Assembly (NCBI GenBank): GCA_937895955.1
Contig: CALAZI010000029.1
Span: 22,685 to 86,684, forward strand
Origin: an uncultured Alphaproteobacteria bacterium
Lineage (GTDB): Bacteria; Pseudomonadota; Alphaproteobacteria; Caulobacterales; Parvularculaceae
Length of the DNA stretch: 64,000 bases
Reading direction: 5' to 3'
A program made the position numbers and the translations under genes. Under the pieces are notes generated by a model that had not been told where the DNA came from, did not search any database, and saw only the letters and a program-made list of their open reading frames with translations. Below, piece after piece: positions 44,824-53,827 of this stretch (positions within the stretch are counted from its first letter, which is position 1; the number at the start of each line of letters is the position of its first letter).

Positions 44824-45638
44824 GCGCTCATTTGCCGCTCATCATGGGCGTCGTCAACGTGACGCCCGATTCCTTTTCCGACGGCGGCGCGTTCCATGAT
44901 CCGGCGCATGCGATCGATCACGCGCTGAAGCTTGTCGAGGAAGGCGCCGCCATTCTCGACATCGGCGGGGAATCGACGCGGCCGGGCGCCGAAATGGTTC
45001 CGGCGGAAACGGAACTTGCGCGCGTCCTGCCGGTCATTAAGGGCCTCGCCAGCCAGACCGCCGCCGTCATTTCGATCGACACGCGCAAGCCGGAAGCGGC
45101 GCGCGCGGCGATCGACGCCGGCGCCTCGATCTGGAATGACGTCTCCGCGCTTTCCTACTCGTCGGAAAGCCTGCGCGCCGCGGCGGCGCTCGATTGCCGG
45201 ATCGTTCTCATGCATGCGCAGGGCGAGCCCGAAACCATGCAGGTTGATCCGCGTTATGACGATGTCGTCGAGGAGGTGTTGCGGGCGCTCAAAGACAGGA
45301 TCGCCGCCTGCGAAAGGGCGGGGATCGATCGCGCCCGCCTCATCGTCGATCCGGGGGTCGGCTTCGGCAAGCGGCTCGATCACAACCTTGCGCTGATCGC
45401 CGATCTCGGCCGTTTCGCCGAACTTGGCCTGCCGGTCCTTCTCGGCGCCTCGCGCAAGCGGTTTATCGCCGCCATCGACCGCGAGGGGCCGGCGGCGGGC
45501 CGGCTCGGCGGCTCGATCGCGGCCGCCCTTGCGGGGGCGGCGCGCGGGGCCGCGATCCTGCGGGTTCATGACGTCGCGGCGACCCGTCAGGCGCTCAGCG
45601 TCCATTTCGCCATAGATTCGGCTTCTTCCGGGCGTTAA
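44820..45638 (+). CDS. folP: Dihydropteroate synthase
   Basis: Condenses dihydropterin pyrophosphate with p-aminobenzoate in folate synthesis; the target of sulfonamides. Signature GVVNVTPDSFSDGG is at residues 10-23, IGGESTRPGA follows, and VDPGVGFGKRLDHN and LGASRKRFI complete the site. Length 272 is normal. Its start overlaps the metallo-beta-lactamase-like gene. glmM follows 52 bases later, the usual folP-glmM order. Confidence 0.96.
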   Translation: MSAHLPLIMGVVNVTPDSFSDGGAFHDPAHAIDHALKLVEEGAAILDIGGESTRPGAEMVPAETELARVLPVIKGLASQTAAVISIDTRKPEAARAAIDAGASIWNDVSALSYSSESLRAAAALDCRIVLMHAQGEPETMQVDPRYDDVVEEVLRALKDRIAACERAGIDRARLIVDPGVGFGKRLDHNLALIADLGRFAELGLPVLLGASRKRFIAAIDREGPAAGRLGGSIAAALAGAARGAAILRVHDVAATRQALSVHFAIDSASSGR

Positions 45639-45690
45639 GGGATTGCTTGCCCGACCCGTTTAGGATGGCCGGGAACAAGGAGTTGCAGCC

Positions 45691-47073
45691 ATGCGCGGCG
45701 ATGATGACGCTCCGGCGCCGGCGGCGGGGGAACGCAAGATTTTCGGCACCGACGGCGTGCGCGGCCTCGCTAATGCGGGGGCGATGACGCCTGATCGCAT
45801 CCTGGCGCTCGGCATGGCGGCCGGACGCTATTTCCGCAATGGCGAGCACCGTCACCGCGTCGTCATCGGCAAGGACACGCGCCTTTCCGGCTATATGATC
45901 GAGCCGGCGCTGACGGCCGGCTTCGCCGCATCCGGCATGGACGTTTTCCTTCTCGGGCCCTTGCCGACGCCGGCGATGGCGATGCTGACGCGATCCTTGC
46001 GCGCCGATCTCGGCGTCATGATCTCTGCCTCGCACAATCCGTATCAGGACAATGGCGTCAAGTTTTTCGGCCCCGACGGCTACAAGCTCTCGGATGAGGC
46101 GGAACTCCAGATTGAACGGTTGATGTCTGATCCGGCGAATGAGGGGCTTGCGCCGGCCGCCGATCTCGGCCGCGTGAAACGGATCGACGACGCCGGCGCG
46201 CGCTATATCGAATTCGCCAAGAACGCCTTTCCGCGCGGGCTTTCGCTCGAAGGCTTGCGCGTCGTCATCGATTGCGCCAACGGCGCCGGCTACAAGGTTG
46301 CGCCGACCGTTCTCTGGGAGCTTGGCGCCGACGTCATCAAGCATGGCGTTGAGCCGAACGGCTTTAACATCAATCATGATTGCGGATCGACCTCGACCAA
46401 ATCGATGCAGAGGATGGTCGTCGACTATCGCGCCGATATCGGCATCGCTCTCGACGGCGACGCCGACCGCGTCATCATAAGCGATGAAAAGGGGCGCATC
46501 GTCGACGGCGATCAGATTCTTGCGTTAATCACGAGCCATTTGAAAGAACGCGGCGAACTTTCAGGCGGCGGCGTCGTTTCAACCGTGATGGCGAATTTCG
46601 GCCTTGAGCAATATCTGAAGCGCGAGGGTTTGGCGCTTGAACGCACGAAGGTCGGCGACCGCTATGTCGTCGAGGCGATGCGGGCGAAAAAAATGAATAT
46701 CGGCGGAGAACCGTCGGGACACATTATTTTGAGCGACTATTCAACGACCGGCGACGGACTTGTGACGGCGCTTCAGGTGCTCGCCGTCGTCGCCGAGAAG
46801 AAAAAGCCCGTCAGCGAGGTTTGCCGCCGCTTTGAGCCGGCGCCGCAAATCCTCAAAAACGTCCGCTATTCGGGCGGCGCGCCGCTTGAAAACGCTGCGG
46901 TCAAGGCCTCGATCGCGGCGGGCGAGGCGAGGCTCGGCGCAAAGGGCCGCGTCGTCATCCGCAAATCGGGCACCGAACCCTTGATCCGCGTCATGGCGGA
47001 AGGCGACGACAAGAAACTTGTCGCCGCCGTCGTCGACGAAATTTGCGCCGCGCTCGAAAAAGCGAAGGCTTAA
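45691..47073 (+). CDS. glmM: Phosphoglucosamine mutase
   Basis: Converts glucosamine-6-phosphate to glucosamine-1-phosphate for peptidoglycan and lipopolysaccharide. The serine loop [16 protein letters not shown] (phosphoserine S114), the metal loop DGDADR and the late [12 protein letters not shown] phosphate loop are present. Length 460 is slightly longer than usual because of a 15-residue N-terminal lead. It converges on the glyoxalase-related gene nine bases away. Confidence 0.96.
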   Translation: MRGDDDAPAPAAGERKIFGTDGVRGLANAGAMTPDRILALGMAAGRYFRNGEHRHRVVIGKDTRLSGYMIEPALTAGFAASGMDVFLLGPLPTPAMAMLTRSLRADLGVMISASHNPYQDNGVKFFGPDGYKLSDEAELQIERLMSDPANEGLAPAADLGRVKRIDDAGARYIEFAKNAFPRGLSLEGLRVVIDCANGAGYKVAPTVLWELGADVIKHGVEPNGFNINHDCGSTSTKSMQRMVVDYRADIGIALDGDADRVIISDEKGRIVDGDQILALITSHLKERGELSGGGVVSTVMANFGLEQYLKREGLALERTKVGDRYVVEAMRAKKMNIGGEPSGHIILSDYSTTGDGLVTALQVLAVVAEKKKPVSEVCRRFEPAPQILKNVRYSGGAPLENAAVKASIAAGEARLGAKGRVVIRKSGTEPLIRVMAEGDDKKLVAAVVDEICAALEKAKA

Positions 47074-47081
47074 GCCTTCGC

Positions 47082-47525
47082 TCAACGATCGAGTTCCATT
47101 TGCGGGCGGCCGTCGGAGGTTTTTTCAGCGCTTCGTCCGTCTTCATTGACGACGGCGGAAACGCGCTTGCGGAACGCCGAAAAGCTTTCGAACGTGACGA
47201 CGTCAACCGCCTCGTCGAATTCGATCGTGACGCGGCGCCTGCCGCCCGACAGCGCTTCGACGCCGATAATCTCACCGGCGAATCTCTGACCGAGATAGGA
47301 ACCCGACACGCGGTCGCCGAGCTGCGGCGGCGCGGGGCGGTTGCCGATCGCGGCGTGAAGCGTGTTCCAGTCGCGATAGCCCAACTGCTTTGCAAGAAGC
47401 TCAAGCGCTTCGCTGTGAGAGATGAAATCCCCGTCTTCCGCCAGCGCGGCGCGCAGGCGTTTGGCCTGCGCTTTCAGATCGTCAAGCGACCGGGGCGTCG
47501 TTTGTCCTGATATGCGTCCTGTCAT
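47082..47525 (-). CDS. Glyoxalase-related small protein (Glyoxalase_8-like domain)
   Basis: A 147-residue protein. Residues 10-60 (LDDLKAQAKRLRAAL...SHSEALELLAKQLGYRDWNTLHAAI) match a helical domain annotated as glyoxalase-related in alphaproteobacteria, found in several short proteins of unknown role. The C-terminal half is a small beta domain (GDRVSGSYLGQRFAGEIIGVEAL). ATG 47525 is chosen because GAGGCG lies before it; the frame is open further upstream without coding character. Function unknown. Confidence 0.78.
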   Translation of the reverse strand: MTGRISGQTTPRSLDDLKAQAKRLRAALAEDGDFISHSEALELLAKQLGYRDWNTLHAAIGNRPAPPQLGDRVSGSYLGQRFAGEIIGVEALSGGRRRVTIEFDEAVDVVTFESFSAFRKRVSAVVNEDGRSAEKTSDGRPQMELDR

Positions 47526-47723
47526 GGCTCGCCTCATGCGACGGCGGTGCGGGTTTAAGAGCGGGGCTCGCCTTGCCGCCGGACCGCGCGCCGTCAGGGG
47601 CAAGGGCCGAACAGGAAAATGAAGGGCTTCACCAGAGCTTTCGCTTGCGAGCGGCGGGCGCCTTCGGCCCGGCGCATCCTGTAGGCTTCGGCGAGGGCGG
47701 CGTCAATTCGCGCAAGCGCGGGG

Positions 47724-47915
47724 TCAGCGGCCCGTCCGCCCGCCGATCGCCGCCATGAAAGAGGCGATTGCGATCAGGAAAAGGCCGAATCCGAACAGGC
47801 GCCAGGCGGCGCCGAGATCAACGCCGAGCGCGTCGGCGGCGGCCGGAAAAAGCTGGACGGCAAGCGAGACGATGCAGCTGGCGAGGCCGGCCCAAAGCAA
47901 TTGTCCTGTCGTCAT
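47724..47915 (-). CDS. Small two-helix membrane protein, unknown function
   Basis: A 63-residue protein with two membrane segments (LLWAGLASCIVSLAVQLFP and AWRLFGFGLFLIAIASFMAAI) joined by a short polar loop, and a basic tail GGRTGR. AGGGAGAGCG precedes the ATG. It stands alone between the glyoxalase-related gene and thiD. No family recognised. A nearby open stretch on the same strand at about 47590-47715 has coding-like composition but only a late start and is not annotated. Confidence 0.65.
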   Translation of the reverse strand: MTTGQLLWAGLASCIVSLAVQLFPAAADALGVDLGAAWRLFGFGLFLIAIASFMAAIGGRTGR

Positions 47916-47996
47916 CGCGCTCTCCCTTGGCTAGTCTCTCGTTCGGATCGATGTGCTAAACGCGCTTAGGGGCGGCAATAGGGAGAGTTTGCGGCA

Positions 47997-48794
47997 TTGC
48001 GGGGACGGGTTCTCATCATTGCGGGATCAGATCCGTCCGGCGGCGCCGGCGTTCAGGCCGACATCAAGACGGTGACGGCGCTCGGCGGCTACGCCGCCGC
48101 GGCGATAACAGCGCTTACGGTGCAGAACACCAAGGGCGTGACCGGCGTTCATCCCGTCGCGCCCGATGTGATCCGCGCCCAGATCATCGCCGTCCTTGAG
48201 GATATCGGCGCCGATGCGATCAAGATCGGCATGATCGGCGATCGCGCGGCGGGCGTCGCCATCGCGGATGCGCTGGTTGAATTCGCGGCGACAATCCCCG
48301 TCATTCTCGATCCCGTGCTCGTCGCGACAAGCGGCGACGCGCTCGCCGGCGACGACATGCCGGCGCTGCTCCTCGAACGCCTCGTGCCGATCGCGGCGGT
48401 CGTCACGCCCAACGCCGAAGAGGCCGCCGTCCTTGCAGGTTTTGACGTTGCGTCCTCGCTCGAACTTGTCGCCGCCGGCCAGGCGCTTATTCGCCGCGGC
48501 GCGACGGCGGCGCTCGTCAAGGGCGGGCATCTTGACGGCGATGACATCGAGGACGCGCTCGTCACACTCGACGGCGCGCGGCTTTTCCGTCATCCGCGCA
48601 TCGAGACGACGTCAACGCACGGAACGGGATGCGCGCTCGCCTCGGCGGTTGCGACGGGCCTTGCGCAGGGCGCGCCGCTCGCCGCCGCCGTCAAACGCGC
48701 CATCGATTATGTTCACGAAGCGATAAAAACCGCGCCCGGTTTCGGCCAAGGAGCCGGCCCGCTCAATCACGCCTGGCCTCTTGAACGGGACTAA
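47997..48794 (+). CDS. thiD: Hydroxymethylpyrimidine/phosphomethylpyrimidine kinase
   Basis: Ribokinase-fold kinase of thiamine synthesis that phosphorylates HMP and HMP-P. GSDPSGGAGVQADIKT is at residues 10-25, VKGGHLDGDD follows and the catalytic THGTGCALASAVAT motif is present. The length of 265 is normal. Start is TTG at 47997 with GGGAGAG about eleven bases upstream. No thiamine-pyrophosphate riboswitch sequence is seen in front, and no other thiamine genes are close. Confidence 0.94.
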   Translation: MRGRVLIIAGSDPSGGAGVQADIKTVTALGGYAAAAITALTVQNTKGVTGVHPVAPDVIRAQIIAVLEDIGADAIKIGMIGDRAAGVAIADALVEFAATIPVILDPVLVATSGDALAGDDMPALLLERLVPIAAVVTPNAEEAAVLAGFDVASSLELVAAGQALIRRGATAALVKGGHLDGDDIEDALVTLDGARLFRHPRIETTSTHGTGCALASAVATGLAQGAPLAAAVKRAIDYVHEAIKTAPGFGQGAGPLNHAWPLERD

Positions 48795-48878
48795 AGACGG
48801 AGTTCGAAAATCTGTCTTGAAGCGCGAAATTCGCGCGCCTAGGTCGATTTCCGGTTCCCGCAATAAGGAAAAAAATCC

Positions 48879-49766
48879 ATGGCCCGTTACGACTATGAAA
48901 CGCTCGATGTTTTCACCGACCGGAAATTCGCCGGCAATCAGCTCGCGGTGATCATGGACGCTCGCGGGCTTTCGTCCGACGACATGCTGACGATCACTCG
49001 CGAGTTCAACTATTCGGAGACGACTTTCGTATTGCCGCCGGAAAATTCGCAAAACACCGCGCGCGTCAGGATTTTCACGCTCGGCTATGAAATGCCCTTT
49101 GCCGGCCATCCGACCGTCGGCACGTCGATCGCGATTGCGCGCGCCAGAAAACTTTCCGGCGAATTGCGGCTCGAACTGAATACGGGCGTCTTCCCAGTGA
49201 AGATCGACCTCGACCGCGCCGCCCCTCATGCGGAGTTTCTGAACCCGAACCTGCCGAGGGAAGAAGGCGTCGCGCCGGACGCATCATTGATTGAGGCGGC
49301 GCTCTCCCTACCGAAAGGCGCGGTTGATATCGGCGATCATCGACCGCGCCTCATCGGCGCCGGCGCTAATTACATCTACGCCAAAGCCTCGCTTGAAAAT
49401 GTCCGCCGCGCGAAAATCAATTCCTCGCATTTCGACGCCGTCGCGCTTGATGAAACGGTCGGCGTTCTTCTTTACGCCGAAGGCGGCGAGGCGAAGGACG
49501 CGGCCTATCATGTGCGCATGTTTGCGCCGAACGCCGGCATTCCGGAAGATCCGGCGACAGGAAGCGCCGCCGCGGCGCTTCCCGGCCAGATCGCGCTGTC
49601 GCAAACGCTTTCAGACGGAACGCATCATTGGGTGATTGAGCAGGGTTTTGAACTCGGCCGCCCGAGCCGCATTCATGCGCGCGTTGAAATGTCAGGCGGC
49701 GCCGTCAAATCGGTTCGCATCGGCGGCGACGCCGTGCCGGTGATGAAGGGTCAGCTTGATTTTTGA
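48879..49766 (+). CDS. PhzF family isomerase-like protein
   Basis: A 295-residue two-domain protein of the PhzF/diaminopimelate-epimerase fold. The catalytic glutamate motif FNYSETTFVL, the GHPTVGTS motif and the late DPATGSAAAALPG motif are all present. PhzF acts in phenazine synthesis, but most chromosomal members like this one have unknown substrates and no phenazine genes are near. An AAGGA site precedes the ATG. The 3' end overlaps the convergent DMT gene by 16 bases. Confidence 0.9.
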   Translation: MARYDYETLDVFTDRKFAGNQLAVIMDARGLSSDDMLTITREFNYSETTFVLPPENSQNTARVRIFTLGYEMPFAGHPTVGTSIAIARARKLSGELRLELNTGVFPVKIDLDRAAPHAEFLNPNLPREEGVAPDASLIEAALSLPKGAVDIGDHRPRLIGAGANYIYAKASLENVRRAKINSSHFDAVALDETVGVLLYAEGGEAKDAAYHVRMFAPNAGIPEDPATGSAAAALPGQIALSQTLSDGTHHWVIEQGFELGRPSRIHARVEMSGGAVKSVRIGGDAVPVMKGQLDF

Positions 49767-50767
49767 TCGGCTTCGGCGCGTTCAACGACAGGCGCTATGT
49801 CGGCGGCGAGCGCGTCGCCGGTTTCGATGACCGGCCGTTTCCGGCTTTGGCTGATCGCGACGCCGACGAGAATGACGGCGAGCGCGATGAACGCCTGCGG
49901 CGCCAGCCGCTCATGAAAAAGAACAGCGCCGAGAAAGACCGCGATCGCCGGCACGAAGTAGTTGCCAAGCGCCATAAAGGATGCGCCTGCGCGGCGGATG
50001 ATCATGATGATGATGATGCCGGCGAGCGCCGTCGGGCCGAGGCCGAGAATGACCACGCTCGCCATGCTTGTTATCGACCATTCGCTCGGATTGAAGGGCG
50101 CGAAGAAAAGCGCGGGCGTTGCGAATATCGCGCCCGCCAGCACGATGCCGGCGGTGAAGACGCGCGGCCGCGACGTCGGCGCCCGCCGGGATATGACGAC
50201 GGAGACGGCGTAGCAAAGCGTCGCGACAAGGAGACCGCCCTGCGCCGCGAAGCTCGATCCGGAGACGCCGCCCACAGCTTCAGGCCCCATCAGGATGAGA
50301 ACGCCGGCGAAGCCGAGCAGGAATCCGGCGATACGGCGCGCATTCAGTTTTTCATCGGCGAAGAAATAAGCGAGGCCGAGCGTCCAGAGCGGCATGAACG
50401 CCATATAGACGCCGGCAAGGCCGCTTTCGACATATTGCTGCGCCCATGGAAAGATCAGGAACGGCGCCGAATAGCCGATGATTCCGACGGCCGTCATCCA
50501 CGCCCAGAGAAGATGCGGCCGCATTCCCTCTGTCGTCCGTACAAGGAGCGGCGGAAAGCGACGGCCTTTCGCGCGCATGATGACGTAGAGCGCGATCGCC
50601 GCCACCCAGAGCCGGCCGACGGCGACATATTGCGGCGGGATGGTTTCAATCGCCGCGTGAATGAAAGTGAACGACGAACTGCCGAGCATGATCAAAAACG
50701 CAAGCAGCGACCATTCCGCAGGGCCTGCGGCGGCCGGGCCTGAATTCGGTTTTGTCGGCGGCTTCAT
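49751..50767 (-). CDS. EamA/DMT family transporter
   Basis: Ten-helix drug/metabolite exporter of about 338 residues with two EamA halves (LAFLIMLGSSSFTFIHAAIETI... and ...GPTALAGIIIIMIIRRAGA to LGAVLFHERLAPQAFIALAVILVG). The run of Ile/Met comes from a short repeat of ATG/ATC at 49998-50018. The ATG at 50767 is preferred over an upstream start at 50926, which would cover the serC leader. Exported compound unknown; it is divergent from serC. Confidence 0.88.
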   Translation of the reverse strand: MKPPTKPNSGPAAAGPAEWSLLAFLIMLGSSSFTFIHAAIETIPPQYVAVGRLWVAAIALYVIMRAKGRRFPPLLVRTTEGMRPHLLWAWMTAVGIIGYSAPFLIFPWAQQYVESGLAGVYMAFMPLWTLGLAYFFADEKLNARRIAGFLLGFAGVLILMGPEAVGGVSGSSFAAQGGLLVATLCYAVSVVISRRAPTSRPRVFTAGIVLAGAIFATPALFFAPFNPSEWSITSMASVVILGLGPTALAGIIIIMIIRRAGASFMALGNYFVPAIAVFLGAVLFHERLAPQAFIALAVILVGVAISQSRKRPVIETGDALAADIAPVVERAEADQKSS

Positions 50768-50809
50768 TGTCTGAACGGGTTGTCGGGCGGGGCGACGATT
50801 CGCGAAGCG

Positions 50810-50833
50810 CAAAATGCTCGCCTGAGCATTTTG
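50810..50833. promoter_or_regulatory. Perfect 10-bp palindrome between the DMT gene and serC
   Basis: CAAAATGCTC at 50810-50819 and GAGCATTTTG at 50824-50833 form a perfect inverted repeat with a GCCT centre. It lies between divergent genes and upstream of the serC leader, and is AT-rich compared with its surroundings. Such placement suits an operator for a dimeric regulator. A terminator is less likely since both flanking genes point away. Confidence 0.5.
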
Positions 50834-50889
50834 TTGCAATGCAAGATTTCTGTTGACGACGGCGGCGATTCTGTCGGAGAAGCGCGACG

Positions 50890-50943
50890 GGCCACGCCTC
50901 CCCAACGAGGCGCGACTCATCTGCAAGGATGGGAGTTAAATCG
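50890..50943 (+). ncRNA. Candidate serC leader RNA (cis-regulatory)
   Basis: Two hairpins directly precede serC. The first is CGCCTC-CCCAAC-GAGGCG (50895-50912). The second pairs ACTCATC (50915-50921) with GATG and AGT (50928-50936), burying the GGGAG ribosome site of serC. A conserved serC leader motif is known in Alphaproteobacteria from comparative work; position and shape fit it, but I cannot check the match base by base. Alternative pairing of the second hairpin could switch translation. Confidence 0.45.
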
Positions 50944-52101
50944 ATGACGACGAAACCGGGCGTGCGTCCTGCGCGGCCTTATTTTTCATCCGGCCCCTGC
51001 GCCAAGCGCCCCGGATGGTCCCCTCAAAATCTCGGCGTTGAAACGCTCGGCCGCTCGCATCGCGCCAAGCTCGGCAAGACGCGCCTTAAGGAAGCGATCG
51101 ACCGCACGCGCGCGCTCCTTGAAGTTCCGGACGACTACCGGATCGGCATTGTCCCCGCTTCCGACACGGGCGCGGTTGAGATGGCGCTCTGGTCGCTTTT
51201 GGGCGCGCGTCCCGTCACCATGATCGCTTGGGAAAGCTTCGGCGAAACCTGGGTGACGGATGTCGTCAAGCAATTGAAACTCGACGCGACGGTCTTGCGC
51301 GCGCCCTATGGCGCGCTTCCCGATCTGTCGAAGGTCGATCCTGAAACAGACATCGTTTTCACCTGGAACGGCACGACGTCCGGCGTTCGCGCGCCGAACG
51401 CCGACTGGATCGCCGCCGACCGCAAGGGTCTTGCGATCTGCGATGCGACCTCGGCCGCCTTCGCGCAAGCCTTGGACTGGCCGAAGCTCGACGTCGTCAC
51501 CTTCTCGTTTCAAAAAGCGCTCGGCGGCGAAGGCGGCCACGGCGTCCTGATCCTCTCTCCGCGCGCGGTCGAACGGCTTGAAAGCTACAAGCCCGCCTGG
51601 CCGATGCCGAAGATTTTTCGCCTCACCAAGGGCGGAAAGCTGATCGAGGGCGTCTTTGAAGGCGACACGATCAACACGCCGTCAATGCTCGTCATTGAAG
51701 ATTATGTCGACGCGCTGAAATGGGGCGCGTCGATCGGCGGATTGAAAGAGATGATGCGTCGGGCGGATTCAAATCTGCACGCTCTATCGCAATGGGTCGC
51801 GCGGACAGACTGGATCGACTTCCTGTGTTCCGACGAGAAAGCGCGCTCGAACACGTCCGTTTGCCTGAAGATCGTCGATCCGGCGATCGCTTCGCTCGCC
51901 GACGACGAACAGCGCGCCTTCGTCAAGAAGATGGAATCCCTGCTCGGCAAGGAAGAAGCCGCCTATGACATCGGCGGCTATCGCGACGCGCCGCCTGGGC
52001 TTCGCATCTGGTGCGGCGCGACGATCGAACGCGCCGATATCGAAGCGCTTTGCCCCTGGCTCGACTGGGCCTTCGCCGAAGCGAAGAACTCCCTCAACTG
52101 A
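50944..52101 (+). CDS. serC: Phosphoserine aminotransferase
   Basis: PLP enzyme of serine synthesis, 385 residues. It begins [17 protein letters not shown], has the PLP-lysine motif [13 protein letters not shown] and the [22 protein letters not shown] region, all typical of the alphaproteobacterial class V SerC. ATG 50944 has GGGAG eight bases ahead; an upstream start at 50929 is less likely. serA follows 105 bases later, separated by a palindromic repeat. Confidence 0.95.
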   Translation: MTTKPGVRPARPYFSSGPCAKRPGWSPQNLGVETLGRSHRAKLGKTRLKEAIDRTRALLEVPDDYRIGIVPASDTGAVEMALWSLLGARPVTMIAWESFGETWVTDVVKQLKLDATVLRAPYGALPDLSKVDPETDIVFTWNGTTSGVRAPNADWIAADRKGLAICDATSAAFAQALDWPKLDVVTFSFQKALGGEGGHGVLILSPRAVERLESYKPAWPMPKIFRLTKGGKLIEGVFEGDTINTPSMLVIEDYVDALKWGASIGGLKEMMRRADSNLHALSQWVARTDWIDFLCSDEKARSNTSVCLKIVDPAIASLADDEQRAFVKKMESLLGKEEAAYDIGGYRDAPPGLRIWCGATIERADIEALCPWLDWAFAEAKNSLN

Positions 52102-52107
52102 AACAGG

Positions 52108-52179
52108 CCGCTCATCCCGGCGAATGCTGGGATCTGCAAGAATCGAAAAATGGATTCCGGCTTTCGCCGGAATGAGCGG
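52108..52179. repeat. Palindromic intergenic repeat, copy 2
   Basis: The 72-base element between serC and serA has two hairpin halves in opposite orientation, the left degenerate (CATCCCGGCGAATGCTGGGAT) split here as CATCCCGGC and GCTGGGAT, the right perfect (ATTCCGGC-TTTC-GCCGGAAT). The outer ends CCGCTCAT and ATGAGCGG also pair. Bases 52151-52179 are the exact reverse complement of 18128-18156. An open frame crossing it creates a false serA N-terminus. Confidence 0.8.
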
Positions 52180-52206
52180 GACGAAAAACGGAAAAGCGAA
52201 AACATC

Positions 52207-53787
52207 ATGCCCAAGGTTCTCATCTCCGACGATCTTTCCGAAACCGCCGTCAACATCTTCAAGGAACGCGGCGTCGAAGTCGCCTATGAGCCGAAGCTCG
52301 GCAAGGACAAGGCGAAACTTGAACAGGTGATCGGCCTTTACGACGGACTTGCGGTCCGCTCGGCGACCAAGGCGACGGCGGCGATCATCGCGGCCGGCAA
52401 GAACCTCAAAGTGATCGGTCGCGCCGGCATCGGTGTTGACAATATCGACATTCCCGCCGCGACCGCCGCCGGAATCGTCGTCATGAACACGCCCTACGGC
52501 AACGCCATTACGACGGCCGAGCACGCCATTGCGATGATGTTCGCCGCGGCGCGCCAGATCCCGCAGGCGAACGCCTCAACCCATGGCGGCAAATGGGAAA
52601 AGTCGCGCTTCATGGGCGTTGAGCTGTTCGGCAAGACCCTCGGCGTCATCGGCTGCGGCAATATCGGCGGCATCGTCGCCGATCGCGGCGTCGCGCTCAA
52701 AATGCGCGTCATCGCTTTCGATCCCTATCTCACCGATGCGCGCGCGGTCGAGCTTGGCGTCGAGAAAGTCGATCTCGATGTGCTGCTTGCGCGCGCCGAC
52801 ATCATCTCGCTGCATACGCCGTTGACTGAGCAGACGAAGAACATCCTGTCGGCGAAAGCGCTCGCAAAAACGAAGAAGGGCGTCATCATCGTCAATTGCG
52901 CGCGCGGCGGGCTTGTCGATGAGGCGGCGCTGAAGGCGGGGCTCGATTCCGGCAAGATCGGCGCGGCCGCGCTCGACGTTTTCGCTTCTGAACCGGCGAC
53001 GGAGCATCCGCTTTTCGGTCATGAGCGCGTCGTCCTGACGCCGCATCTCGGCGCGTCGACGAATGAGGCGCAGGAAAACGTCGCTATCCAGATCGCCGAG
53101 CAGATGGCGGATTACCTGATGCGCGGCGCGGTGACGAACGCGCTCAACATGCCCTCGATCACGGCTGAAGAGGCGCCGCGGCTGAAACCTTTCATCATGC
53201 TCGCCGAAAATCTCGGGAAATTCGCCGGCCAGCTCACCGAGACGAGCGTGAAAGCGATCGAGGTCGTCTACGCCGGCGGCGTCGCCAAGCTCAATACGCG
53301 CCCGATGACGGCGGCGGCGGTCGCCGGCGTTTTGCGACCGATGCTCGCTGAGGTGAACATCGTCAACGCGCCGCTGATCGCGAAGGAGCGCGGCGTCGCC
53401 ATCGCCGAAACCTATCGAGACGATGCGGAGAATTTCGAAAGCGTCATCCGGCTGCGCATTGTGACGGAGCGCCAGGACCGCTCGGTCTCCGGCGCTCTTT
53501 TCGGCCAGACGCCTCGCATTGTCGAAATCAAGGGCGTCGAGATGGAAGCCTCCTTTGCGCCGCACATGCTGTTCGTCACCAATGAAGACAAGCCGGGCTT
53601 TATCGGCGCGCTCGGCCAGACATTGGGCGCGGCGAACGTCAACATCGCGACGTTCAATCTCGGGCGTTCAGCGCCGGGCGCAGATGCGATCGCGCTGCTC
53701 GCCGTCGATGAGGGCGTGACGGCCGCGGTGCTTGAAAAGGTGTCGGCGCTGCCGCACGTCAAACAGGCGAAGGCGCTGGCGTTTTAA
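52207..53787 (+). CDS. serA: D-3-phosphoglycerate dehydrogenase
   Basis: First enzyme of serine synthesis, 526 residues. Order: substrate domain, NAD domain with VIGCGNIGGIVADR, catalytic Arg in NCARGGLVDEAAL and the His in LTPHLGAST, an intervening allosteric domain (about 320-450), and a C-terminal ACT domain (LFVTNEDKPGFIGALG) for serine feedback. ATG 52207 starts MPKVLISDDLSE; earlier codons belong to the repeat. It should share regulation with serC unless the repeat ends the transcript. Confidence 0.96.
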   Translation: MPKVLISDDLSETAVNIFKERGVEVAYEPKLGKDKAKLEQVIGLYDGLAVRSATKATAAIIAAGKNLKVIGRAGIGVDNIDIPAATAAGIVVMNTPYGNAITTAEHAIAMMFAAARQIPQANASTHGGKWEKSRFMGVELFGKTLGVIGCGNIGGIVADRGVALKMRVIAFDPYLTDARAVELGVEKVDLDVLLARADIISLHTPLTEQTKNILSAKALAKTKKGVIIVNCARGGLVDEAALKAGLDSGKIGAAALDVFASEPATEHPLFGHERVVLTPHLGASTNEAQENVAIQIAEQMADYLMRGAVTNALNMPSITAEEAPRLKPFIMLAENLGKFAGQLTETSVKAIEVVYAGGVAKLNTRPMTAAAVAGVLRPMLAEVNIVNAPLIAKERGVAIAETYRDDAENFESVIRLRIVTERQDRSVSGALFGQTPRIVEIKGVEMEASFAPHMLFVTNEDKPGFIGALGQTLGAANVNIATFNLGRSAPGADAIALLAVDEGVTAAVLEKVSALPHVKQAKALAF

Positions 53788-53827
53788 GACGCTCGCGCGC
53801 GGCGCGCGCATGCGCTAAAGACGGCGC

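Noticed and set aside
47590..47715. Coding-like minus-strand stretch after the small membrane protein gene
   Set aside because: The peptide looks protein-like (AALAEAYRMRRAEGARR), but the only ATG is internal, giving 27 residues, and no ribosome site is seen. It could be a gene remnant.
47940..47996. Possible thiamine-pyrophosphate riboswitch before thiD
   Set aside because: No CTGAGA or ACCTGA core sequences and too little space before the start.
49998..50018. ATG/ATC trinucleotide repeat
   Set aside because: It lies inside the DMT transporter frame and simply encodes an Ile/Met-rich membrane helix.
52150..52206. N-terminal extension of serA beginning MDSGFRRN
   Set aside because: It is translation of the palindromic repeat; the SerA domain starts at the ATG at 52207.
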